Shown piece after piece: positions 25,244 to 32,422 of a stretch of 64,000 bases of DNA (positions are counted from its first letter, which is position 1; each line of letters begins with the position of its first letter). The notes beneath the pieces were generated by a model. The model ran no database searches. It saw only the letters and a list, made by a program, of their open reading frames with translations, and was not told where the DNA came from. The DNA is from an uncultured Dehalococcoidia bacterium (lineage in GTDB: Bacteria; Chloroflexota; Dehalococcoidia; Lucifugimonadales; UBA1127), in contig OX638292.1 in assembly GCA_951812285.1 (NCBI GenBank), positions 2,007,001 to 2,071,000 of the forward strand. Direction: 5' to 3'. The position numbers and the translations under genes were made by a program.

Positions 25244-25489
25244 ATGCCGGAGCGCGACGTGACCTCGGACAACATTCGCGCCGACGCCGAGTGGGACGCG
25301 GGTCACCTCGGCTGCGGCGAAATCCTCATCCTCCTGCGTGGCCGCATGCAGCCCCTCGCCTCGGGCCAGGTGCTCAAGCTCACCGCCCGCGACCAGGCCG
25401 CCCCCGTCGAGATGCCCGCGTGGTGCCGCCTCACCAGCCGCACCCTGCTCCATGCAGACCACCCCGACTACTGGATCAAACAACGCTAG
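25244..25489 (+). CDS. TusA-like sulfur carrier protein
   Basis: An 81-aa protein with the TusA/SirA fold: WDAGHLGCGEILILLRGRMQPLASGQVLKL corresponds to the usual LDxxGLxCPxPxxxL...G block, and APVEMPAWCRLTSRTLL to the IPxFC strand. The catalytic Cys (in LGCGEI) is kept but the CPxP motif is CGEI. TusA proteins carry persulfide sulfur between desulfurases or rhodaneses and acceptors such as DsrE. The first gene of a tight three-gene run: DsrE-like gene 16 nt later and a TusA-MetE fusion 18 nt after that. The ATG at 25244 gives the standard TusA length; a GTG at 25202 would add 14 residues. Confidence 0.85.
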   Translation: MPERDVTSDNIRADAEWDAGHLGCGEILILLRGRMQPLASGQVLKLTARDQAAPVEMPAWCRLTSRTLLHADHPDYWIKQR

Positions 25490-25505
25490 TGCAAGGAGAG
25501 CCCAA

Positions 25506-25868
25506 ATGGCTGGACAGTTCTGCGTCTTCCTCACCCGCGCCCTGGAGGACCCCGACCGCGCAACCGTCGCATTCGTCATCGCCAACGCCGCCCTCGGCTC
25601 GGAGAAGGACACCGTCGTCTTCCTCAGCACGGAGGGCGTCCGTCTCTCCCAGAAGGGCTACGCCGACGACGCTCACGAGGAGGGCTTCCTGCCCCTGAAG
25701 GACCTGATGGACAACTTCACCGGGGCAGGCGGCACGATCTACGTCTGCTCGCCCTGCTTCAACAAGCGCGGCCTCGACCCCGACAACCTTGTCGACGGCG
25801 CCCAGATCGTCGGCGGAGCCGTCCTCGTCGAGTACCTGTCGAACGGCGCGGCCAGCGTCTCCTTCTAA
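25506..25868 (+). CDS. DsrE/DsrF-like sulfur relay protein
   Basis: A 120-aa DsrE-like protein: N-terminal strand FCVFLTRALEDPDRATVAFVIANAAL, then VVFLSTEGVRLSQKGYA, and the Cys pair in IYVCSPCFNKRGL near residue 80, the place where DsrE family members hold their sulfur-accepting Cys. These proteins take persulfide from TusA and pass it on in sulfur oxidation, tRNA thiolation or unknown routes. AAGGAGAGC stands just before the ATG. It lies between a TusA-like gene and a TusA-MetE fusion gene, with 16- and 18-nt gaps, so the three surely form one operon and probably one sulfur-transfer chain. Confidence 0.88.
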   Translation: MAGQFCVFLTRALEDPDRATVAFVIANAALGSEKDTVVFLSTEGVRLSQKGYADDAHEEGFLPLKDLMDNFTGAGGTIYVCSPCFNKRGLDPDNLVDGAQIVGGAVLVEYLSNGAASVSF

Positions 25869-25886
25869 CCCTGAGCGGAGCGAGGC

Positions 25887-27401
25887 ATGGACCCCGTCGA
25901 ACGCCACGACTACACGCCCGACGTCAGCTTTGACGGCGGCAACCTCGACTGCGGCAGCGGCCTCCTCCTCCTCATCCGCCGCCACATCGACCCCATGGAC
26001 CGCGGCGGCCTCCTCGAGATCCTCTCCACCGACCGCACCGTCGAGGTCGAGCTTCCCGCATGGTGCCGCCTCACCAGCAACGAGCTCGTCTCCTGGACGA
26101 GGCGCGAAGACCAGCGCAGCTTCCTCGTCTGCAAGGGCGCCCTGACCGAGCGCGCCCCCGCCGTCGCCGCCTCCACCCCCATCGCCGCCGTCCACGAGCG
26201 CGTCCCGGTGACCATCCCGGACGCGCTCCCCGAGCCTCGGCCCGCTCCCGCCATCGCGCCCCTCTCCATCATGGGCGTCGGAAGCTGGCCCCGCCCCCGC
26301 TGGATGCTCCAGGCCGTCCACGACCGCCTCGAGGGCCGCCTCGCAGACGCCGACTTCCAGGCCACCGCCGACGACGCCGTCCGCCTCGCCGTCGACGCCC
26401 AGCTCCGCGCCGGCGCCGATGTCCTCACCGACGGCGAGCAGCGCCGCGATAGCTACGCCAGTTTCGTCGGCAGCCTCCTCGACAACTGCCAGCTCATCCC
26501 CCTAAGCGACCTCACCGCCATGGTCGACGACCCGGACAAGTTCGAGCGAGAGCTCCGCGCCCTGGACGTCCCCGCCGCCGAGGTCCGCCACCCCGTCGTC
26601 TTCGGCCACCTCGGCCGCAGCCGCTCCCTCGCCGTCCACGAGCTCGCGTTCGTCCAGGAGTGCGCCGACCGTCCGGTCAAGGTCTCCCTACCCGGCCCCT
26701 ACCTCCTCACCCGCACCATGTGGCTCGACTGCCTCGAAGAGATGCCCTACAACACCCGCGAAGCCCTCGCCCGCGACGTAGTCCGCGTGCTGCGTGAGGA
26801 ATTGCACTACCTGCTCGCCGCCGGCGCGTCCCTCGTCCAGTTTGACGAGCCTGTGCTGACTGAGGTGGTGTTCGGCGCACAGTCCGGCAACCGCAGCTTC
26901 ATGTGCGGCGCCCTCAGCGAGAAGCTGGAGCCCGGCCCGGAGCTGGACTTCGCCGTAGGCCTGCTGAACGAGGTCACCCGCGGCCTCCCGAGCGAGCGCC
27001 TCGGTCTCCACGTCTGCCGCGGCAACTGGACGCCCGACGAGTCCGCCGCCCTCGCCGGCGACTACGCCCCCCTCCTGGACGCCCTCTCCCGCGCCGACGT
27101 CGGAACCCTCTTCCTCGAGCTCTCGACGCCCCGCGCCGGTGAGGCCGCCGTCCTCAAGGCACTCCCGGACGACAAGCGCATAGCCGTAGGCGTCGTCAAT
27201 CAGAAGCTGGACACCGTGGAGTCCCTAGAGGAAGTCAGAGGGCGCATCGAACAGGCCGTCAACCTGTTCGGAGAGGAGCGCGTCTTGCTCACGCCGGACT
27301 GCGGCTTCGCCACCTTCGCCGACAACCCCGTCGCATCGGCCCGCACCGCGGAGGCCAAGCTCCGCGTCATTGCCCAGGCCCGAGACTCGCTGGGGTTCTA
27401 G
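25887..27401 (+). CDS. TusA-domain / MetE-like zinc methyltransferase fusion
   Basis: A 504-aa two-domain protein. Residues 15-85 repeat the TusA-like pattern of the gene two upstream: GGNLDCGSGLLLLIRRHIDP, then VEVELPAWCRLTSNELVSW. After a Pro/Ala linker a single MetE-type barrel (about 128-500) follows. All four zinc ligands of cobalamin-independent methionine synthase are visible: His375 and Cys377 (LHVCRGNW), Glu411 (FLELSTPR) and Cys472 (TPDCGFATF). The E-to-C spacing of 61 equals that of E. coli MetE. The first MetE barrel is absent, as in core-MetE proteins and epoxyalkane:CoM transferases. Likely a thiol alkyl/methyltransferase whose thiol is fed by the fused carrier. The stop overlaps a convergent gene by 4 nt. 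Confidence 0.88.
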   Translation: MDPVERHDYTPDVSFDGGNLDCGSGLLLLIRRHIDPMDRGGLLEILSTDRTVEVELPAWCRLTSNELVSWTRREDQRSFLVCKGALTERAPAVAASTPIAAVHERVPVTIPDALPEPRPAPAIAPLSIMGVGSWPRPRWMLQAVHDRLEGRLADADFQATADDAVRLAVDAQLRAGADVLTDGEQRRDSYASFVGSLLDNCQLIPLSDLTAMVDDPDKFERELRALDVPAAEVRHPVVFGHLGRSRSLAVHELAFVQECADRPVKVSLPGPYLLTRTMWLDCLEEMPYNTREALARDVVRVLREELHYLLAAGASLVQFDEPVLTEVVFGAQSGNRSFMCGALSEKLEPGPELDFAVGLLNEVTRGLPSERLGLHVCRGNWTPDESAALAGDYAPLLDALSRADVGTLFLELSTPRAGEAAVLKALPDDKRIAVGVVNQKLDTVESLEEVRGRIEQAVNLFGEERVLLTPDCGFATFADNPVASARTAEAKLRVIAQARDSLGF

Positions 27402-28681
27402 TCCACCACGCGCTGGAACGCCCGCAGGAACCGCGGCCCCACGTCCTCCAGCTCCGTCAGCGACGCGTAGCTCAGCGCCAGCCGCACGTGCGATGTGTCC
27501 GCCGCCTCGCGGTCCTTGTAGAAGTTGGAGCCCGCCGCGAAGGTGAGCCCTTCCTCTGCCCCCGCCTCCGCCACGTCCTGCGCCGTCGCGCCGATGCACT
27601 CGGCCCACAGGAAGAACCCGCCCGCCGGCTCCTCGAAGCGCAGGTACGGTTCGCAGTGCTCCCGCAGCGTCGAGACCAGCGCATCGCACTTGCGCCGGTA
27701 GATGCCACGCAGCATGTCCACGTGCGGCTCCAGGTCCCCGCTGCCGACGTACAGCGTCAGCGCCCGGTGCAGCAGCGGGCTCCCGCCCATGTCGAACCGC
27801 ACACGGCCCACGGACTCGATGACCGGCAGCCGCGCCTGTATCCATCCAACCCGCAGCCCCGTCGCGATGATCTTGCTGAAGCTCCCCACCTGGATCACCC
27901 CGTGCCCGTCGGCCACCGCGTACAGCGATGGCGGCGGCGGCGCGTCGAAGTACAGCTCCGTGTACGCCATGTCCTCCATGATGAAGACCCGGTGCCGCGC
28001 GCAGACCTCCACCAGCTTCTCCCGCACCGCCAGCGACATCGTCGCGCCCGAGGGGTTGTGGTGGTCCGGCACCGTGTACAGCAGCTTGGCGTGCTTCCCC
28101 TCCGCCTCCATCCGCTGCAGCGTCTCCTCCACCCGCTCGGCGAAGAGTTCGTCCTCGCCCAGTTCCACCTCGACGACCTCGCACAGGTGCCCGCGTATCG
28201 TCCGCAGCGATCCCGAGAAGTGCGGCCGCTCGACGATGCACACGTCCCCCGGGTTGAGGAAGGTGTCGCACACCGCGTCGATGCCGCCCGAGCCTCCGTG
28301 CGTCATCAGGAAGTTCTCATACGAGAGCTTGATGCCCTGGATCCGTCCCTGCCGCTCCGCCACCACCGCGCGCAGGTCCTCGAAGCCAAAGATGCCGCCG
28401 TACCGCAGCGCTGGCTCGGATGTCGTCTCGAAGACCTTGTTGATGGCCGCCTGCAGTCCCGCGACGGGCAGCGAGTCCGGGTCCGGAATGCCGCCGCCCA
28501 GGTTTATGGGCGACGCATGCTCCGTCCTCGAGAAGACGATGGACCGTCCCTGCGTCCCCGCTTCAGTCGCGCTGATTGCCGGCAGCACCGCTGCGGACCG
28601 CGCCAGCAGCTCCGTCACGTCCTGACCTTCCCAGTGCTTGGCGGCGATGGCTGCCCTGGTGCTGACGTTTGTCTGGGTCAT
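27398..28681 (-). CDS. PLP-dependent aminotransferase (class I/II, 2-aminoadipate-type)
   Basis: A 427-aa fold-type I aminotransferase, cytoplasmic. The PLP lysine is in GSFSKIIATGLRVGW; other landmarks are the substrate-binding GGIPDPDSLP, the cofactor-stacking region MTHGGSGGIDAVCDTFLNPGD, PDHHNPSGATM with the conserved Asn, and IMEDMAYTEL. It is like MocR/LysN-type proteins without the N-terminal winged helix. Typical reactions move an amino group between an alpha-amino acid and 2-oxoglutarate. The gene is convergent with the TusA-MetE gene (4-nt overlap) and divergent from the aldolase gene, so no operon partner exists. GGAG lies about 8 nt before the ATG. Confidence 0.92.
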   Translation of the reverse strand: MTQTNVSTRAAIAAKHWEGQDVTELLARSAAVLPAISATEAGTQGRSIVFSRTEHASPINLGGGIPDPDSLPVAGLQAAINKVFETTSEPALRYGGIFGFEDLRAVVAERQGRIQGIKLSYENFLMTHGGSGGIDAVCDTFLNPGDVCIVERPHFSGSLRTIRGHLCEVVEVELGEDELFAERVEETLQRMEAEGKHAKLLYTVPDHHNPSGATMSLAVREKLVEVCARHRVFIMEDMAYTELYFDAPPPPSLYAVADGHGVIQVGSFSKIIATGLRVGWIQARLPVIESVGRVRFDMGGSPLLHRALTLYVGSGDLEPHVDMLRGIYRRKCDALVSTLREHCEPYLRFEEPAGGFFLWAECIGATAQDVAEAGAEEGLTFAAGSNFYKDREAADTSHVRLALSYASLTELEDVGPRFLRAFQRVVD

Positions 28682-28826
28682 GGCGATACTCCAATGTTGG
28701 GGGTTGCCTATAGCCCCATTCTACGAAATCCGCACCATAACGTCGATGCACTGCCATTCCTCCCTTGCCGCCAAGTGCCGCAACGTCCATAATCCCCGCA
28801 GCGACCGCCTGTAAGGAGGACTTCCC

Positions 28827-29513
28827 ATGGCAACTGCCAAGCTTTCCGACTACCGAAAGATCATCGCGGACGCAGCCGAACGGCTGGTCAAGTCCGGCAT
28901 CCTGACCAAGAGCAACCATGGCAACATCAGCGCCAGGATCCCCGATTCGGACACCTTCCTGCTGACCTCCGTAAGCAACCTCGCGCAGATCACCATGGAC
29001 AACATCGGCCTCTTCGACCTCGACAACAACCTTCTAGACGGAACCGTCATGCCCATCAGCGCCGAGATCATCCCCATGCACGGCATCGTCTACAAGACCC
29101 GCCCCGAGTCCGGCGGCGCCCTCCACACCCACTCCCCCTTCGCGACCGCCTTCGCCGTCGCCAGCCGCGCCATGCCCGTCTCCTACGAGCCCATGGTCCG
29201 CTTCGGCATGGCCGAGGGGATCCCCGTCGCCGGTTACGGCCCCCGCGGCTCCCAGGCCTCCGTCGACAACATCGAAAAGGTCCTCAACGGGCAGGACAAC
29301 CTCCGCGGCATCCTGCTCGAGAACCACGGCGTCCTCACATTCGGCGCCGACGTCCCCGCCGCCGTCGACGCCAACCTCGTCATGGAGGAGTGCGCCGAGA
29401 TCATCATGTACTCCTACAACCTCGGCGGCCCCAAGGAGATCCCGGTCGACATGCGCGTCGCCGCCCAGCAGCGCGCCCAGTCCTTCGCCGCCGTCGGCGA
29501 GCAGCGGGTGTAG
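28827..29513 (+). CDS. Class II aldolase/adducin-family protein
   Basis: A 228-aa zinc-dependent aldolase or epimerase like L-fuculose-1-phosphate aldolase. Zinc ligands appear as the histidine pair in GALHTHSPFA and the later ENHGVLTFG. The N-terminal helix and NHGNISARIP (phosphate-binding loop, usually GNxSxR) are kept. The substrate Glu expected near residue 73 may be in SAEIIPMHG. The start is marked by AAGGAGGACTTCCC before ATG. It is followed 80 nt later by a NIPSNAP gene with its own promoter-like sequence. The substrate may be a sugar phosphate or a hydroxy-acid released by oxygenases upstream. Confidence 0.91.
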   Translation: MATAKLSDYRKIIADAAERLVKSGILTKSNHGNISARIPDSDTFLLTSVSNLAQITMDNIGLFDLDNNLLDGTVMPISAEIIPMHGIVYKTRPESGGALHTHSPFATAFAVASRAMPVSYEPMVRFGMAEGIPVAGYGPRGSQASVDNIEKVLNGQDNLRGILLENHGVLTFGADVPAAVDANLVMEECAEIIMYSYNLGGPKEIPVDMRVAAQQRAQSFAAVGEQRV

Positions 29514-29519
29514 CCCCGT

Positions 29520-29548
29520 TTGCCTACGCCACGCGCCTCTGATACACT
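29520..29548 (+). promoter_or_regulatory. Sigma-70-like promoter before the NIPSNAP gene
   Basis: TTGCCT (29520-29525) and TACACT (29543-29548) are separated by exactly 17 nt, with a TG just before the -10 hexamer (ctGATACACT). It ends 45 nt before the start codon of the NIPSNAP gene and its AGGAGG. Confidence 0.5.
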
Positions 29549-29593
29549 CGCCGCGCCGTAAGGGAAATCACTTCCGCACAGGAGGATTGGCAC

Positions 29594-30223
29594 ATGATTT
29601 ATGAGATTCGACGGTACACCCTGCACCCGGGCAAGACGGGCGAATGGGTCAAGGCCTTTTGCGACGCCTATGAGGTCCGCGCCCAGTACTCACCCCTCGG
29701 CGCCCTCTTTCAGACGGAGATCGGTCCGCTGAACGAGGTCATCCACATCTGGCCCTACGAGAACCTCCAGCACCGCGCCGACACCCGCGCCGCCGCGGCC
29801 AAGGACGCCAGCGGCAAGTGGCCGCCGTCCTCCGCCGTCCACTGCCTCGCCACCCAGGAGACCGACATCCTTGACCCCATCCCCGGCATGGAGCCCTGGG
29901 ACGGCACCCCTCAGGAGTGGGGCGGCATCTACGAGCTTCGCCAGTACACCTACGCCCCCGGCGCCCTCCGCGACGTCGCCAAGGCCTTCAGCGAGGCCCT
30001 GCCCGGCCGCAACGAGATCTACCCGGTTGCCGGCATCTTCACCTCCCAGCTCGGCAACCTGAACCGCCTCTACCAGCTCTTCCCCTACAAGGACTGGAAC
30101 CACCGGGACGAGATCCGCAAAGTTTACCTCGAGTCTGGCGCCTGGCCGCCGCACTCGGACGCACGCCCGCAGCACCAGCTCGTCCGGCACATGCTCCCGG
30201 CCGCCTGCTCCACCCTGCATTAG
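29594..30223 (+). CDS. NIPSNAP family protein, two-domain
   Basis: A 209-aa protein with two dimeric alpha/beta-barrel (NIPSNAP) domains: MIYEIRRYTLHPGKTGEWVKAF to about residue 100 and a second copy beginning IYELRQYTYAPGALRDVAKAF. Each ends with a W-rich strand (NEVIHIWPYENLQHR; NRLYQLFPYKDWNHR). In bacteria these proteins accompany catabolic operons and may act on polyketide- or aromatic-type compounds, but no chemistry is proven. AGGAGG lies before the ATG and a strong hairpin follows the stop, so the gene is probably a single transcription unit. No unusual lesions are seen. Confidence 0.9.
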   Translation: MIYEIRRYTLHPGKTGEWVKAFCDAYEVRAQYSPLGALFQTEIGPLNEVIHIWPYENLQHRADTRAAAAKDASGKWPPSSAVHCLATQETDILDPIPGMEPWDGTPQEWGGIYELRQYTYAPGALRDVAKAFSEALPGRNEIYPVAGIFTSQLGNLNRLYQLFPYKDWNHRDEIRKVYLESGAWPPHSDARPQHQLVRHMLPAACSTLH

Positions 30224-30244
30224 GAAAACGCCGTAAGAGCAATA

Positions 30245-30283
30245 GAACGGGCGGGAAGCTTCTGCCTCCCGCCCGTTCCCTTT
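30245..30283 (+). terminator. Rho-independent terminator after NIPSNAP gene
   Basis: A perfect 12-bp stem, arms GAACGGGCGGGA (30245-30256) and TCCCGCCCGTTC (30267-30278), loop of 10 nt, then CCTTT. It begins 21 nt after the stop codon. Confidence 0.8.
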
Positions 30284-30348
30284 GGCCTGTCGGTTGAGAC
30301 CGATGCCCCCGCATTGCGCCCACCCTACCCCGCAAGTACCCTCTGCGC

Positions 30349-31323
30349 ATGAACATGCGCGTCTACCTGTTGCGCCGCCTCTTGCAGGGCGCTCTCACCC
30401 TGCTGCTCGTCTCCATCGCCATCTTCGCCGCCCTCCGCGCCGCGCCCGGCGACGCCGCCGACGTCATCGTCGCAGGCGGCTCGGGCGCCGAGGCCGCTCA
30501 GGCCAGCTCCGAGGGCGAACGCGCCGCAATCCGATCTGAGCTCGGCATCGACCGCCCCCTGTGGCGCCAGTACACCTCTTGGCTCTCCGACATGGTCACC
30601 CTCGACTGGGGCGAGTCCTTCGTCACTGGCCGCAGCGTCTGGACCGAGTTCCTCCGACGCCTGCCCGTCACCCTGCAGCTCAGCATTATGGGCATCGCCG
30701 TCGCTGTCGGCCTCGGTGTGCCCTTGGGCGTTGCCGCCGCCCTGCGTCAGGACACCTGGGTCGACTACGCCGTGCGCGTCTTCGCCCTCGGCGGCGTCTC
30801 CCTCCCGCACTTCTGGCTCGCCACGCTGGTGTTGCTGGCCGGCGTGCGCTACTTCACCTGGAGCCCGCCCCCCGGCTACCATGCGCCCCTGTCCGAGCCG
30901 TGGGCCAGTCTGACGCAGTTCCTCTGGCCCGCGCTGGTGTTGGGCTACTCTGGCGCCGGCCTCCTCACGCGCATGACCCGCTACACCGTGTTGGAGGTGA
31001 TGCGGCAGGAGTACGTTCGCACCGCACGAGCCAAAGGCCTTTTCCCCGCCGACGTCGTCCAGCGGCACATCCTGCGCAACGCCCTGCTGCCCGTCATCAC
31101 CGTCGCCGGCATCGCCTTCGCGACCCTCATCAGCGGCTCCGTCGTGCTGGAGCAGGTCTTCTCGCTGCCCGGCACCGGCCTCTACCTGTTGGACGCGGTC
31201 AAGTTCCGTGACTACGCCGTCGTGCAGCCGGTTATCGTCTTCTTCGCCGCGTGGGTCGTGCTCGTCAACCTCACCGTCGACATGCTCTACACATGGCTCA
31301 ACCCCCAGGTGCGATATGGCTAG
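30349..31323 (+). CDS. ABC transporter permease, DppB/OppB type
   Basis: A 324-aa inner-membrane permease of a peptide/nickel-type importer. The first helix (RLLQGALTLLLVSIAIFAALRAAPGD) and the RSELGIDRPLWRQY region are family-standard; the EAA loop that docks on the ATPase reads EYVRTARAKGL...VLEQVFSLPG towards the C-terminus. Six helices are seen. The start has no clear ribosome site. The stop TAG overlaps the next gene (DppC type) by 8 nt, so both form one unit. No ATP-binding gene follows; a binding-protein gene lies 5 kb upstream. Confidence 0.93.
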   Translation: MNMRVYLLRRLLQGALTLLLVSIAIFAALRAAPGDAADVIVAGGSGAEAAQASSEGERAAIRSELGIDRPLWRQYTSWLSDMVTLDWGESFVTGRSVWTEFLRRLPVTLQLSIMGIAVAVGLGVPLGVAAALRQDTWVDYAVRVFALGGVSLPHFWLATLVLLAGVRYFTWSPPPGYHAPLSEPWASLTQFLWPALVLGYSGAGLLTRMTRYTVLEVMRQEYVRTARAKGLFPADVVQRHILRNALLPVITVAGIAFATLISGSVVLEQVFSLPGTGLYLLDAVKFRDYAVVQPVIVFFAAWVVLVNLTVDMLYTWLNPQVRYG

Positions 31324-32221
31324 CACAATGCCGCTGCCCGCAGCTGCCCCGCTCCCCGACGCGAGCCCGCCACCCCACGGCGCCTGGCGTCGAATGGCCC
31401 GGCTCCTCCGCACGCACCCCCTCGGCGCGGCCGGCGGCGCTGTCGTCCTGCTGCTCGTGGTGATGGGCGTCTTCGCGCCCGTGCTCTCGCCCTACGACCC
31501 CGTTGCGCAGGACGCCGAACGCGTCCTCCACTCCCCCGGCGTCGACCACTGGCTCGGCGCCGACAACCTCGGCCGCGACATCTGGAGCCGCATCGCCTTT
31601 GGCGCAAGGGTCTCCCTGGGGGTCGGATTCCTCTCAGTCCTGTTGGGATCCGCCGTCGGCGCCCTGGCCGGCGTTGTTGGCGGCTACTACGGCCGCTACG
31701 TCGATGCCGCGCTGCAGCAGGCCGCCGATGCCCTCCTCGCTTTCCCTACCCTCATTCTGGCGCTGGGCATCATGGCCGTCCTCGGCACGTCGACCGCCAA
31801 CGTCATTCTGGCCATCGCGCTGGTGCAGGCCCCCCGTGCCGCCCGCGTCGTGCGCAGCCAGGCGCTCGCGGTCACGGGCGCCGAGTTCGTCGCGGCGGCC
31901 CGCATCGTCGGAGCGGGCAGCCACCGCGTAGTGCTCCGGCACGTCCTGCCCCACTGCGTCGCGCCCTTCCTGGTCATCTCGACCAGCGCCCTCGGCGCCG
32001 CGATCGTTCTGGAGGCGTCGCTGAGCTTTCTGGGCCTCGGGGTGCCTGCACCCGCGCCGTCGTGGGGCGGAATGCTCGCCGGTCCCGGCCGCGACTACTT
32101 CAGCGCCGCTCCATGGATGGCCGTGTGGCCCGGGCTCGCCATCTCCCTCGCCGTCTACGGCTTCAACCTCCTCGGCGACGCCCTCCGCGACGCCCTCGAC
32201 CCACGCCAGCGCCCCGTATAG
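31316..32221 (+). CDS. ABC transporter permease, DppC/OppC type
   Basis: A 301-aa partner permease. It has the DppC N-terminal signature (RTHPLGAAGGAVVLLLVVMGVFAPVLSPYDP), HWLGADNLGRDIWSRIAFGARVSL and the EAA loop FVAAARIVGAGSHRVVLRHVLP, followed by ASLSFLGLGVPAPAPSWGGML. ATG 31316 overlaps the DppB-like stop; a second ATG at 31328 is possible. The expected ATPase genes (DppD/DppF) are missing: a tRNA follows. The permease pair therefore needs an ATPase from elsewhere in the genome. Confidence 0.93.
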   Translation: MASTMPLPAAAPLPDASPPPHGAWRRMARLLRTHPLGAAGGAVVLLLVVMGVFAPVLSPYDPVAQDAERVLHSPGVDHWLGADNLGRDIWSRIAFGARVSLGVGFLSVLLGSAVGALAGVVGGYYGRYVDAALQQAADALLAFPTLILALGIMAVLGTSTANVILAIALVQAPRAARVVRSQALAVTGAEFVAAARIVGAGSHRVVLRHVLPHCVAPFLVISTSALGAAIVLEASLSFLGLGVPAPAPSWGGMLAGPGRDYFSAAPWMAVWPGLAISLAVYGFNLLGDALRDALDPRQRPV

Positions 32222-32235
32222 CTGCCACCGACACG

Positions 32236-32264
32236 TTGACCGGCCCGACTGGGCGGCGGATACT
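32236..32264 (+). promoter_or_regulatory. Promoter of tRNA-Arg
   Basis: TTGACC (32236-32241), 17-nt spacer, GATACT (32259-32264), 19 nt before the first base of the tRNA: a good sigma-70 match in a suitable place. Confidence 0.6.
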
Positions 32265-32283
32265 AGAGGTGTCCCGCTTCAAT

Positions 32284-32356
32284 CCGCCCGTAGCTCAGGG
32301 GACAGAGCACTGGGCTTCGGACCCAGGTGTCGGGGGTTCGAATCCCTCCGGGCGGG
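32284..32356 (+). tRNA. tRNA-Arg (anticodon TCG)
   Basis: Acceptor CCGCCCG/CGGGCGG, D-arm GCTC/GAGC, anticodon stem CTGGG/CCCAG with loop CTTCGGA (anticodon TCG, reading CGA and likely CGG/CGU), T-arm GGGGG/CCCTC with one G-U pair around TTCGAAT, discriminator G. CCA is not encoded (CTT follows), unlike the first tRNA in the window. Confidence 0.93.
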
Positions 32357-32422
32357 CTTCCTGTTCCTGGGACTTCACCTTGCTCCGCTAGCTCCACTCA
32401 TTTGCCGGTGATTGCCACGTAA

